DNA of 64,000 nucleotides from Warburgia ugandensis (taxonomy: Eukaryota > Streptophyta > Magnoliopsida > Canellales > Canellaceae), in assembly GCA_035236585.1 (NCBI GenBank), contig CP141138.1:30949437-31013436 (forward strand), written 5' to 3'. The notes under the pieces are model-generated. The model was not told the DNA's origin and did no database searches. It saw only the letters and a program-made list of their open reading frames with translations. The stretch's first letter is position 1. The number at the start of each line of letters is the position of its first letter. Below, in pieces: positions 24,101 to 33,282 of the stretch. The translations under genes and the position numbers were made by a program.

Positions 24101-27100
24101 AGGATATTCTCCCCCATCTCGTTTCGTTCACCTATACCATACCCTCCATTATTCTATCATATCCTTCCTTATCTTTTCCTACATAGCCATTTAAGTTTGC
24201 TCCTATAAATATCCCCTCAGTGTTGGGAATTTCTTGCATGACTCCCTCCATATCTTCCCAAAACTGTCTCTTAATTATATCTTGTAACCCTACTTGTGGT
24301 GCATATGCACTTATAATATTTATAATCTGCTCTCCTAGAATCATTTTTATTATTATAATTCTCTCACTGATTCTTTTAACGTCCACAACTTTATCCTTTA
24401 ATTCCTTATCCACTATTATTCCTACGCCATTTCTATTATTTTCCTTTCCTACGTACCATAATTTATACCCATCTATTTCTCTAGCTTTAGCCCCTTTCCA
24501 CTTGGTTTCTTGGATACAAGCGATGTTGACTCTCCTACGTTTCATCGGGTCTACTAACTCCAAACTCTTACCTGTCAGTGTCCCTATATTCCATGTAGTG
24601 ATGCGAATCTTATGTTTTGGAGATACCCTATTTACTATCGCCTTTCTCGACCTCCATGGTATGAACCCATGTCCACTTTTCAATGCACCTGGGTTCTGAT
24701 GTAGAGCGTTGCTTCCGAGGGGACGCTCTAGCAGCCCTTGCCCATTTTTCACTACACCCGGAATCTGATGTAGTGTCTCGCTTCTGGGAGAACGACCTAG
24801 CAACCCTTGCCTATTTTTCACCACATCCGGGATCCGATCTAGCGCGTTGCTTATGGGGAACGCCCTAGCTTGAGCGAATTTCAGTTTTCAATTCATGTCA
24901 TGTTGGGGTTACCATAGTTTTTACAAGCTGAAGATGATTTTCATTAAAATCATCTTCAGCTTCACCCTTACCAGCTGGCTACCTGACGCAAGGGTGGCCA
25001 TATTTTAAGAAGCTGAAGATGATTTTAATTTCTTCCTCACAAACTAATATACAAATGCATATTTATTTGTAAAAAAGAAATAATAGAATCATCTTCAACT
25101 TCCCCTTGTCGGCTGGCTACCTGACACAAGGGTTGCCATCTTTTAAGAAGCTAGAGATGATTTTCATTTCTTCCTCACAAACTAATATACAAATGCATAT
25201 TCATTTGTAAGAAAGAAATAATAGAATCATCTTCAACTTCCCCCTTGCCGGCTGGCACCTGACGCAAGACCCTCCTTTTTTATCCGGGCTTGGGATCGAC
25301 ATTGGCCCTCGAGGGCATGGGTATGCAACAACAAAAAAAAATGTAACAAGGTCGCTCCAGCGATATCAAAGAAAATAAACAATTATATGATTGACTCAAA
25401 GAAGAAGAAGGATGAAAGAGAGAGAATTATTATGGAGGTCAGAAACTGCGTTGACTGTGTGACCCATATTACACACTAGGTATCTATGCAAGTAAGGGCC
25501 TAGTGTAGTATGCTGTGAATGCAGAGTGGCAAGGACATGCTTGGACGATTGGTTCCCTGGACCAAATGTGCTACAATGTACTCCTACCTATTGCACCAAC
25601 AACCAAATGGAGCATACATGAAACAAAATTCATGTGTGATTAGCTGAGATGAAAAATGTCTGATAGAGATAAAGATGAAGGCGCTTCATTTAAATGAGAA
25701 TAGTATGACGAATGATGCCCCCTGCCCTGCTCTAACCAAGATTGTGGTTAGGTGGAAATGTTTTAGAGTTTTATGTATGACAACTAAATGCACCTTAAGG
25801 ACCAGCCAAGATCTAGGATACCTTCTCCAGCACTGAAAACACAATTGACGATTGGAGCTAGCCACTTGTTATGAGAAATCAATTCTCCAGTCAGATAGAT
25901 CTTACCTTTTGTGCCTGACTTTCTTTGGACCATACTAGCATGGCTATAGTCAAAAGGCTCTAGCTAGAGCAGGAACCAATCAAATACTTTGCTTGAACCA
26001 CTTTGAAAGAGGGATTTAAAAAGGGAAAGAAGAAAAAAGATGTTTTTATGTCCTTGAGACAATTGGGCAGTCATTGGAAGCAGAAACAAGAGAAACTACA
26101 GGAGACATCTGAGTAAAGATGATAATCAGATCTAATCACTTCCTTAAAACTTAGAAGGCAGAGCATCTTGTCTATAGCAGTTTCCCTTACTCCATATGGC
26201 TTCGGTGAATCAACAAACATCCCAAATCTATGCCCCTTAATCAATCAAATGGTCTTTCGAGATTACGACCTCACTATAAAGAAGACTAGAAGGACCTTCT
26301 ATTGCAGTAAACACTCTCTCAAGCTGGTCAGTAGATTTGACAAACGCCAAAACTTAAAATAAAACCAAATAATTGTTTCCTGCAATTACTAGGTGAGGAA
26401 ATCTACAATCTGATCTTTTAAATTGGTAAAGGAATAGATACTACCTTGCAAATCACATTCTTAGTGAAAAAATTGAGAATTCACCGCAACATGCTTGGGC
26501 CACTATCAAGAGATGATCTAAGCTAGTTGATGTTGGTACTTAGTGGTTATAATACAATCTCATATGTGCAAGATAAACTATGTCAAAGCACTATTTAGGC
26601 CAACCATCTTTCAAGTGGCCTAGTTGTTTCCTCATAATCTTCTTCTAACCTAACCTTAACCCAACAGATTGCTTTTGCATTTTCTATATTACAAAGTTTC
26701 CACCAACGAAAAATATGTAATCACCTGCCCCAAATGGCTGGGGATTTCCTCTGATATTAAAAAATGAAAAAGAAAAGTTAATTATCCAAAACTCAAAGCT
26801 CTCAGCAAATTTGGGACTTCCCCAATTTGCATTCCAATGAGCTTCTTACTGAAGGGTTTTAATTCTTTGCATATGGAAGCCCTTTTCCAAAAGAAGACTT
26901 TGAATCCCTTAGGATTCTCATTCAAATGCTTTAAGATGTTTCTTCTACATTCATGCATAATCTAGATGCCATGGCAACAGTAGACACTACGGCCTAGCAA
27001 TGAGATACTGCAATTCAAACATGGCTATAATATACATGAATATCCTTCACTAAATGATGATTCTTGTCATGAAGTTAGATATTTTGCTTCATTGTCTCTC

Positions 27101-30100
27101 CATGATTTGCTCTACCTGAGTACTCCCCGGTCTTCACCAGACTACTTGGTCTCTCCTCAGGATCTCTAGGAATCACTAGCTTTGAAAGAGAATTTCCTGC
27201 CTTGGCATATGAAATATGTTAGGATTATCACCTATAAAAATAAAATCATCAACATTGTAGACAACAACTTTAGTTATTTCACCCTATTTGTGAACAACAT
27301 ATAATGTGCAATGCTCCTCTTAAGACTGAATAAGAAGTCTTCTTGAAACTGTCAAAATTATGTTATAGATTTCTGTTGAGACCTATATGGCTTTTTTAAG
27401 TCCAAAAACTACAGCATGAATTTGAGCACAGACCTTAGAAAAAAGATGAGAAGGGGAGCCTTGGCGCAATGGTAAAAGTTGTTGTCATGTGACCTTGAGG
27501 TCATGGGTTCAAGGCGTGGAAACAGCCTCTTGGAAAATGCAAGGTAAGGCCATGTACTTTAGGCCCTTGTGGTCCGCCCCTTCCCCGGCCCCGCTTCTGC
27601 AGGAGCTTCGTGCACCGGGGCTGCCCTATCTTAGAAAAAAGATGGGTTTTAGGTCCTATCTAGATTACTCAATTTCCGCTAACCATGTACCCCCAGGCCT
27701 TTGTTAGAATTGAATTAGTTTAATGGACACAGTCATTAATATCTACAAACTTAGCTACTAGAATCGCAAAAGTTGATAACATATCTAATTTAACGAGACA
27801 AAAAGATGTAGAAGAAAGTGCTGCAGTATATCTAAGAAATAAGGATGCCTTCTTGGAAACAGAGACATAGTCCTATAAATACAATTTCTAAACCCATCAA
27901 GTGCTCTCTTGTTTTCTCTTTTTATCTCCCTTTTTCTAGCTTTGCATGAGTTCCATGATTGAAGACTGGTTTTCCATGTCCACCAAAGCAAGATAGACTC
28001 AATCATTGTACAAGAACTTCATCCTTCAACATTCTCAATCTTAACAAATCCCGGGTATCTTCATCATCCAACAACACTTACAAACTCATCTTCTTTACAT
28101 CTCACAACCAATGGTCCACAATATCATAGTTACAATCACCAAAAGTCCCACAATTAATCATCAACAACCGAGAATCATTGAACATCCCATAGCCATCAGA
28201 AGAGTCTCTAGAGCAGAATGATCAAATTGAGTAGGACAAACTCACAAAGTAAATCATGTTATATCCTTTGCTGAGAAGGCATAATTCATTATATAATTGA
28301 CACCAAAAAAAAAAGTATAGATAGTTAAAAAATCTGCATCCTCTTCAATCTTCATTAAATCAGGGACAAAAATGAGCATATAATGGTTCGTCACACCAGT
28401 ATCATTTAAATGTCCTAACAGATTGAGTTCTTGCTCCTCAGACTCGATAAGTAAAACTATTGATACTTCAAAACAAAGAACTTACAATCTGTGTGTTTCC
28501 TTTGGCCATTACTCCTAGGAGTTCATGGGTTGTTGTATTTGTCTTCCTTGAAACTGCAGCAACTTTTGTACCAACCTATATCACGAAGGCATTAAATAAT
28601 ATGGTACATCAATTTACAAGGGCGCATATAATCAAAATGAAATAAAAGATGTTGACTACCACAATATGGCAATACACTAGTACAATAATGTTGACAGCAA
28701 TTGGAGGCAAACCAAATTAAATCTAGTAATATCATTACATGACAATCATAGTTATCAAGTTCAGGTTCAGAAATAAATTAGCAAGGCAATTATTCAAGAA
28801 ATCAGGGAATGTGAAATGTTGTGAAATTTTTGGCAAACAGCATTACTAGGATGTGAATACATTTTTTAATCTAGAAATAGTCACTAGATTTACAATTTAT
28901 ATTCCAGAGTTTGACAAATTACTCATCAAATTTGAGTTTGATCGGATAAGTTCATGTTAATTTCCAACTATTTGCACTCAATTTGAAAAATGTAAGAAAC
29001 TTCTAGATTGTTCGCGATCAAGTCATGAATCAAAAAGACAGGATTTTCAGAAAATTTTCAATTATTTCAAAACTTTTCGAACAAGGTCAGAATGAAGGAA
29101 TTACTTAACTTTGAACATGTATTTGCTGTTCTAAGAATGTACAAAAAGATTACATCATTAGCTATCTTCAGAAAATTTAACCATCATGAATATGCTGTTA
29201 TAGCTATAATATAGAAATAACCAAAACACTTTCAGGAACAATTATCATTCTTCTCAAGAACATAACAACGTATGGACCTTAGTACAACTAGGAACCTGAT
29301 CTTTGCAAGACATAACAATTCCATTCCTAAGATCCAATGATTGCATGATACAATTCAGACACTATCCAACAAAAAAATATGAACAAACTAGAATTCACTC
29401 CAAGAGTAGATAACTCTATCGGAACAATTCAATAAGTATCATTTTCTTAATCAACATAACGAAGATGTACAAATCATCATATCTAGAAATGTAATCTTCA
29501 TAAGGCACAACACTTCCAATTTTCAAAAATGCCTGAGGTCCGAAAGATTGCACGATACTTAACACGCAATCCAGTGACAAGATATGAACAACTCAGTCAA
29601 AGAAAAGATAAATCTTTCAGAGAAAATCCAATACCATAATATTAGTCAATGCAGACTTTCCAGCATTAGGAGCACCAATAATTCCAACCGACAAAGACCG
29701 TTGATCTTCTTCCTTAACGACCATTTCCGCTTCCTCTTCGTCGTCAGGCTTTTCCAGAGCCGCCTGAAGGAGGGCTTTAGCAAGCCTATTGGCCCGCCAT
29801 TTTTGTACCTCATCTTCTTCATCAGAATTGAGGAGATTTTTCTTGGGGGTATGATTACCAAAGAGAGTTTGATCGACTCTGGCTCGATATGCCTCATTCC
29901 ATGTGGGTTCTCGCTGCGAATGTTCAGATTTGGGTAATGTTAAATCGAAATCCTTGCTATCAAATACAGAAGGGTCTTTTCCTTCTTCGTCGGGGGCGCT
30001 GTTGATGGGGTTTTCTTCTTGGGTTTCAGCGGAGTAGAATCGAAGGAAGTTAGTTGGAAGGAGACGGATACCGGTTGATGTTGATGTTAGTGTTCTTGAA

Positions 30101-30147
30101 GAAACAGATGGAACGAAAGAGGAGGAAAGAAGTCTGAGAGCTCGCAT
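9100..30147 (-). CDS. ERG: ERG: mitochondrial Era-like GTPase with KH domain, 8 coding exons
   Basis: This is the nuclear gene for the plant organellar homologue of bacterial Era, a GTPase that binds small-subunit rRNA during ribosome assembly. The exons are 30147-29635, 28575-28486, 19851-19703, 15512-15354, 15273-15207, 10503-10396, 10325-10186 and 9199-9100. All splice sites are GT-AG, the phases agree, and they give 441 residues, close to plant ERG proteins. Visible motifs: an Arg/Ser-rich, acid-free N-terminus ending near 'RFYS' (mitochondrial presequence); G1 GAPNAGKS (158-165); the G2 threonines (185-187); G3 DTPG (205-208); G4 NKVD (278-281); a G5-like SGLKG (309-313); and a KH domain with GKNG (402-405) and an 'ILQVRVA' end. 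A family member is known to be required for embryo viability in Antirrhinum. The odd feature is 1.3 kb of coding sequence spread over 21 kb by transposon-filled introns. No coding lesion was seen, so the gene is probably functional. Confidence 0.93.
9200..10185 (-). other. ERG intron 7
   Basis: 986 bp, T-rich on the plus strand around 9600-9635. No repeat or RNA gene recognised. Confidence 0.7.
10186..10325 (-). CDS. ERG: ERG exon 7 (residues 363-408 plus 2 nt)
   Basis: 140 bp with the first part of the KH domain ('[16 protein letters not shown]', then '[11 protein letters not shown]'). Separated from exon 6 by a 70 bp intron. The donor 'gtattg' lies within 'atagggtatt'. Confidence 0.9.
10396..10503 (-). 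CDS. ERG: ERG exon 6 (residues 327-362)
   Basis: 108 bp, in phase 0 at both ends, encoding '[10 protein letters not shown]' and the helix leading into the KH domain. The acceptor 'cttag' before GCA was preferred to the downstream 'cag' because only it keeps the frame. Confidence 0.88.
10652..10858 (+). mobile_element. Au-like SINE with perfect 15 bp target duplication
   Basis: The body is 10667-10843. It has A box 'ttggcgcaacggt', B box 'ggtcacgggttccag', then 'ttgtggtccggcccttcccc', 'gcataggcgggagcttcatg' and a 3' T run. The flanks 10652-10666 and 10844-10858 are identical ('ttattatattagtaa'). It is antisense to ERG, in intron 5. Confidence 0.93.
13590..14860. repeat. Diverged ~330 bp direct duplication in ERG intron 5
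   Basis: 13590-13925 and 14545-14860 share, in the same order, 'aaccagtt', 'cagaataat', 'atgattc', 'aaaagg', 'aaagtaatg', 'gaaagaaa', 'cacc', and 'ctgtc.atttcataa'. Between them lies the younger 171 bp tandem duplication. Confidence 0.55.
14090..14431. repeat. 171 bp tandem duplication
   Basis: 14090-14260 and 14261-14431 are head-to-tail copies, each starting 'gatcaaca', containing 'ggtccaaatttgtcataa' and 'tttaagcatgtgggaggaa', and ending 'ccaataaat'. They differ at scattered bases. Confidence 0.85.
15207..15273 (-). CDS. ERG: ERG exon 5 (residues 304-326)
   Basis: 67 bp encoding '[15 protein letters not shown]', which holds the G5-like SGLKG. It is separated from exon 4 by an 80 bp intron. 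Donor 'gtatgt'. Confidence 0.9.
15354..15512 (-). CDS. ERG: ERG exon 4 (residues 251-303 plus 2 nt)
   Basis: 159 bp with the G4 motif NKVD in '[12 protein letters not shown]'. Acceptor 'atatag', donor 'gtgggt'. It ends two bases into a Lys codon completed by exon 5. Confidence 0.9.
15599..15683. repeat. Left copy of ~80 bp flanking direct repeat
   Basis: It matches 18265-18343 with small differences: 'aataatatag', 'gatattaattt', 'gaaggacatga', 'ggtaaga', 'gaaggagcaggaaaac'. The pair brackets the LINE and repeat block, so it looks like an unusually long target-site duplication. Confidence 0.75.
15684..16325 (-). mobile_element. RTE LINE copy 2, 3' end only
   Basis: The minus strand encodes fragments of the same C-terminal region as the full LINE (for example 'SECWAVKEQ', '[16 protein letters not shown]', 'LRWFG') and ends in a (TGA)n-type tail at 15682-15699 on the plus strand. 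Similarity stops at 'aaaattgtattc' (16325), where an unrelated repeat begins without a gap. Confidence 0.85.
16326..17010 (+). repeat. 'gtgaggtcgatccca' repeat family, copy A
   Basis: Starts 'tactcgcaagctcacgaatc' and carries 'cgcaagtgaggccgatccca', followed by A-rich non-coding sequence. It is homologous to copy B (17119-18262) and more distantly to 48156-50480. No coding domain. Confidence 0.75.
17119..18262 (+). repeat. 'gtgaggtcgatccca' repeat family, copy B
   Basis: Starts 'tactcgcaagcacacgaatc' and is collinear with copy A to ~17822. It then extends through a segment ending in 'cttggctgtcact' that also occurs in the third copy at 49240. Probably a non-coding part of a retroelement; the superfamily is not identified. 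Confidence 0.7.
18265..18343. repeat. Right copy of ~80 bp flanking direct repeat
   Basis: Partner of 15599-15683; see that entry. ERG intron sequence resumes to the right. Confidence 0.75.
19703..19851 (-). CDS. ERG: ERG exon 3 (residues 202-250 plus 2 nt)
   Basis: 149 bp beginning CFFDTPG (G3) and ending in 'DVHRHLT' plus two bases of a split Met codon. Acceptor 'cgacag', donor 'gtaagg'. Confidence 0.9.
20690..21600 (+). repeat. T-rich tandem array, ~120-168 bp period
   Basis: A unit holding 'tttgcatttattccttgaaa', 'tttccattcacatatatagc', 'cttcc.tttgctt' and 'gagtgcatctgtgatga' recurs at about 20768, 20936, 21057, 21215, 21377 and (weakly) 21545. Oligo-T and oligo-A stretches separate units. 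It lies just upstream of the hAT zinc-finger remnant and may be its 5' region. Confidence 0.7.
21899..24079 (-). pseudogene. LINE reverse transcriptase and C-terminal region
   Basis: One reading frame broken by stops into segments 24079-23723, 23587-23195, 23029-22556 and 22546-21899. Reverse transcriptase blocks seen: '[12 protein letters not shown]', '[11 protein letters not shown]', '[11 protein letters not shown]' and the catalytic '[11 protein letters not shown]'. The last segment holds 'YLGSLI', 'GSECWTVKE', '[13 protein letters not shown]' and '[12 protein letters not shown]', a region typical of RTE ends, then a basic '[10 protein letters not shown]' tract. Confidence 0.88.
24132..24824 (-). 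pseudogene. LINE endonuclease (EEP-type) domain
   Basis: An apurinic-like endonuclease that would nick the target for target-primed reverse transcription. Visible blocks are '[13 protein letters not shown]', 'CIQETKWKG', 'NGVGIIVD', '[10 protein letters not shown]' and '[10 protein letters not shown]'. The last should be GDLN/GDFN in active enzymes; the Asp is Ala here, so the catalytic site looks damaged. The frame is lost at the 3' side, where the next segment (24079-) is in another frame. Confidence 0.85.
24690..24870 (-). repeat. Three ~69 bp tandem repeats at the LINE ORF start
   Basis: Plus-strand blocks starting near 24690, 24759 and 24828 share 'ctgatgtag', 'gcttc.g.g', 'ctagca.cccttgcc' and 'atttttcac'. 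In the minus-strand protein two units read VKN-QGLL-R and LHQ-PG, giving a 23-residue duplication before the endonuclease. Confidence 0.75.
24910..25250 (-). repeat. LINE 5' tandem hairpin units (~120 bp)
   Basis: At least two and a half units, each holding 'gaagctgaagatgatttt', an 'aaactaatatacaaatgcat' core and the inverted 'aatcatcttcaacttc', then 'ggctggctacctgac.caag'. Each unit can fold on itself. A related unit lies at 2390-2490. Confidence 0.75.
27130..27420 (-). pseudogene. Ty1/copia reverse transcriptase fragment
   Basis: Minus-strand codons give 'FGLKKAI', then after breaks '[16 protein letters not shown]', a degraded copy of the copia GLKQAPR...VYVDDIIITG catalytic region. Stops and frameshifts throughout. 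No LTRs were found nearby. Confidence 0.6.
27434..27644 (+). mobile_element. Au-like SINE with perfect 15 bp target duplication
   Basis: The body is 27449-27629. It has A box 'ttggcgcaatggt', B box 'ggtcatgggttcaaggc', then 'cccttgtggtccgccccttc' and the end 'gcaccggggctgcccta'. Flanks 27434-27448 and 27630-27644 are identical ('cttagaaaaaagatg'). Antisense to ERG, in intron 2. Confidence 0.93.
28486..28575 (-). CDS. ERG: ERG exon 2 (residues 172-201)
   Basis: 90 bp between acceptor 'atatag' and donor 'gtaagt'. It encodes the switch I / G2 region ([10 protein letters not shown]), continuing the exon 1 frame as in Era proteins. Phase 0 at both ends. Confidence 0.9.
28576..29634 (-). other. 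ERG intron 1
   Basis: 1059 bp, AT-rich, no element recognised. Confidence 0.7.
29635..30147 (-). CDS. ERG: ERG exon 1 (residues 1-171)
   Basis: Starts with ATG and encodes the presequence, an acidic linker (DEEDE, DDEEEAE) and the G1 loop NAGKS. It ends in '...LTNIM' immediately before the donor 'gtattg'; the reading frame beyond that is intronic. Phase 0. Confidence 0.92.
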
Positions 30148-30224
30148 CTCAGTTTAGGAATTTGAAACTAGAACTGGGTAGCGAAGGGTAGATGTTTTGC
30201 TCCTTGCTGGTGCGTTCTCTTGGT

Positions 30225-30226
<2 letters not shown>

Positions 30227-30266
<40 letters not shown>
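30227..30266 (-). promoter_or_regulatory. ERG 5' leader/promoter (CT)n tract
   Basis: 20 AG units on the plus strand, so a CT tract on the ERG sense strand, 80-120 bp upstream of the start codon. Pyrimidine (CT/GA) tracts are common around plant transcription starts. Upstream, 'aaacccctaaaaccc' (30348-30362) resembles a telo-box, a motif found in promoters of plant translation and ribosome genes, but it does not match the core exactly. Confidence 0.5.
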
Positions 30267-30268
<2 letters not shown>

Positions 30269-32887
30269 GGGAGCTTGGAGGTTGTGATACCAATCAGTCT
30301 GCTGTCAAAGCCTTTTCCCCTGTACGTTGCTGAGGATCAGAATGGCCAAACCCCTAAAACCCATAAACCTGAGCGTGGATATAATCACCGTCCTTTTTAC
30401 CCAGGGAATTGGACGGACAAGACCACGTATGGACCGTGAAGAGAACGGCTAAATTGAAAACTTTTAGGCGAAGTAAACTTGAAACATGAATGCCAAACGC
30501 CAGTCTTTTCTTTCTGTCTAGGGCACAAGCACAGATGAGGAATTCTAATATAATGCACCTATGCTTGGAAAATTTTCAACAACGCCAAACTTTTAAAGAT
30601 AAGTCATCTTTGGTTGATCAAACCTATTTATTTGATTTCTCTTATTTTAGATAATTGCTACTTCAAAAAAATCGTGGTGATTGAATGGTTCTAACAATCT
30701 CATTCTAGTCGATTTTTGTGGTCCTCCTGTTTAAATTGTATTTCTGACCGTCCACGTCATTTGATTGGAAGTACAAACTTTGAGATGCCAAAGTCATCCA
30801 ATCCATACTGATTTTCCAGTAGCAGTCACCCAAAGTTGGAGTAATCAGATGAACAGGTCAGAATAGCTCATTACATATTAGGATGTTGCAGAGAGTTTCC
30901 ATAAATATGCACAGAACACTATCATCCCTCTGCAAAAGCTTTCTCGAGGTGAAAGGATGAAAATGAAAATTTTCCCCTGTTAGAAAATACAGGTCCTATA
31001 TGTTAGCCGGTTTCGTATGACAAAAGGTGGCCAAAAAGCGGAGAATATACAAAGCTCCCCCGAAAACCTGGTCATTTCCATGCTGCCATCTTGCGGTGAG
31101 GTCAATGGGCTCAAGTGGGCCTTCGTTTGGATGAAATGGAACTATGGGCTCTTTTACTAGTGAGATAATCATTTGTAAACTATATTAATTCAATCGATAA
31201 ACAAACTCATAAAGGAGCTTTTCTATTACTACAAACTCCATTAATTCAACAAGTAAATTGTTTTGTCCATGGACAATGATTTTCTACCTATAAAACCCCT
31301 TTAAGTTAATACCCCATAAATGAATTATACGACTAAACTAATGCAAAATGTCTCATCCCAACTTGAGCTAAGGTAGTAAATAATAAATTTGTTAAATTAA
31401 TAAGATAGTAAATTTTTAGAATTTACTATAGGGCTCATCGATTGTACAAATTAATTCATATTGTAGTACTAGTAAGGAGCTTAGTCGATGCCTAGGTAAA
31501 TGGAATAAGAGATTGATAATCACCACTTTCAAATATCATTCTATTTTAGTTCTTAAATCAAATAACAGAGTTAGATAATTCATTAGAAATCTATTTAATT
31601 TAGGTCTACTACCAAGGTGTCAAGAAGATGATGATTTTGATTCCTAAGAATCAGGGCCTACATGTAGCAAGAGTGCTCTTAAAGATTTACTTCCAACAAT
31701 CCTATGAAATAGAAAGAAATAGAGTCATTTTAGAGGTTAAATAAATATATAATGAAATAAAAGAGAAAAAATTTATATCTCATTATAGAATGATCTACAA
31801 ATACTTAAGAATTATGTCTAATTCAAAAGAATTTGGCCAAGTCATTTATACAACTTTATGGCCATACGTCCCAAATTGTATATCCTCTTTGAATTTCTTT
31901 GCTTACTTTAATATGTATTATTAGATGGATGGCTTAGATCATTGGATGATTTGGATCTTTAAAAAGAGGTTAATTATGTGAAAAACATTTCGTTTCTTTT
32001 AGGATTCTTTCTTTCTTTTTTTTATTTATTTTTTATCTTTTGCAATGAAGAGTCATGAAGCAAACTACCTAGAACCAATTATCCTAATTCCTAAAGATAC
32101 TTCAAATCTCTCAAATAAGGGAAAGTGCCACCTTGAACCTTCAACCAAGTATAATGAGGGAAGGCATCATGTTGTCCATGACCAACTGCATTAGATGACT
32201 TTTTACATAGGATTTCTTTTGTTTACATAAATATAGAGATTTATTTAATTCCATTAATATAAGCTATTAGATGAATGGCTTTGATCATTAAGATGAGGTT
32301 CAACTTTCTTTTTTATATTAATATAAAGATTTATTTGTTTACATCAATATGGAGTATTAGATGGATGACTTTGATCATTAAGATGAATTTTTGTTGCCAA
32401 TTTGAAGCATGTATAATATAAAGAGATTTTAGAAAATGTGCCCAGGAAATATAAGGACATAGAGTTTAAAAATAGATTTTAAAAATGGTTAGGGGTGAGA
32501 GAGATTTAAGAAATTCACATATGCTGAAAAAAGAACCAAATCCTCTAGGGGCACAATTATCCAACTAATAAGGTAGGATAAAATAAGAATAATTAAACTT
32601 TTCAAATATCTAACATAGCATAAGAAAAATAGGATTCTAAGTGCTCAAAGAAAAGCACAAAAACCAATATAGCTCAATGGTCACGAGTTTAAGGTAGTGC
32701 ATTGCATTCCTTTAGCAGGTGTAAGAAAAGGTGTGCATGTTGAGGGGGGTGAACTAAGGATAGGTTTGGGAAGGGTGTTTATATGAAGACCTATAGGGTG
32801 TGTGAGTTACCAGTGACTGTTGCATGCATACAATTCGAGAGAGATTGGTAGAGAGTGATATGATAGAGCAATGAAAAGCAATGTGAA
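30267..32887. other. ERG upstream intergenic DNA
   Basis: No gene. TGGGCY (site II-like) motifs occur near 31106-31150, probably too far from the start to matter. A 'tattagatggatggctttgatcatt'-type motif recurs near 31920, 32270 and 32350, suggesting a decayed local repeat. Confidence 0.45.
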
Positions 32888-33282
32888 TGTGACGACCTGA
32901 GTTTTAAAAAATAGTTTTTCAAATACATTTTTGAAACAAGTAGGGATCCCTCGATATATTTTTTTGAGCATGTTAAGCAACCCACTTAAATACTTTTTCA
33001 AAGTAACCAAAAACCATATTTTAGCAAGTATAGTTTTGTGTTAAAACTTTGCTTAAACTTGTCATTTCATTAATCCAAAATTTGATAAGTAGAAAATGTT
33101 TTTTCCCTATTAGTGGAACCAAGCATCTTTAAACTCCTTTGAAAACTATGAATCGTCTTTTACAATGCTTGTTTTCCATGCTAAACTAGTGTTATCAAAT
33201 ATTAGGTGAACTCAAAAGCACTATGTTTCCATTGACTAAAACCAAGATTTTTCACATATGTATATAGATCATGATGACATCC
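32888..33282 (-). mobile_element. LTR 3'-end fragment (gypsy, minus orientation)
   Basis: Starts 'tgtgacgacctgagtttt', matching the inverted terminus shared by the large LTRs at 36617 and 52331. About 390 bp follow before the TRIM-like element begins. No target duplication. Confidence 0.45.

Larger units (their letters stand above)
21861..25308 (-). mobile_element. Full-length, inactivated RTE-clade LINE
   Basis: A non-LTR retrotransposon on the minus strand, ~3.45 kb: a repetitive 5' region (25308-24690), an endonuclease, a reverse transcriptase, a conserved C-terminal region and a (TGA)n microsatellite tail (21885-21861). This layout, with no separate ORF1 and a microsatellite tail, is typical of RTE. 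Flanks 21848-21860 and 25309-25321 ('tcgagggcatagg' / 'tcgagggcatggg') match at 12 of 13 bases and are the target duplication. One frameshift near 24130 and several in-frame stops (near 23720, 23192 and 22553) make it dead. Confidence 0.9.
21609..25479 (+). pseudogene. hAT transposase remnant (BED zinc finger), split by a LINE
   Basis: Plus-strand codons near 21775-21857 encode '[20 protein letters not shown]' followed by DRGH, which is the C-x2-C and H-x4-H pattern of a BED finger as found at the start of plant hAT transposases. The RTE LINE interrupts the reading frame right at the last His codon. On its far side (25342-25479) '[20 protein letters not shown]' continues the usual post-finger region, then stops. 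A slip in the A9 run shifts the frame. No catalytic domain remains. A possible hAT end ('cagaggtgcaccaaggc') lies at 20234, but no partner end was found. Confidence 0.7.
19852..28485 (-). other. ERG intron 2 (8.6 kb, nested transposons)
   Basis: Holds a T-rich tandem array, a hAT remnant split by a LINE, a copia fragment and a SINE. The stretch 25480-27130 has no clear feature, and 27650-28485 is plain AT-rich sequence. Confidence 0.8.

Noticed and set aside
24220..24699. 159-residue plus-strand frame
   Set aside because: Antisense shadow of the LINE endonuclease.
27456..27530. tRNA-like A and B boxes as a tRNA gene
   Set aside because: No anticodon arm or acceptor pairing is evident; these are SINE heads followed by the Au body and target duplications.
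31100..31150. Site II (TGGGCY) elements for ERG
   Set aside because: About 1 kb upstream of the start codon, much farther than such elements usually act.
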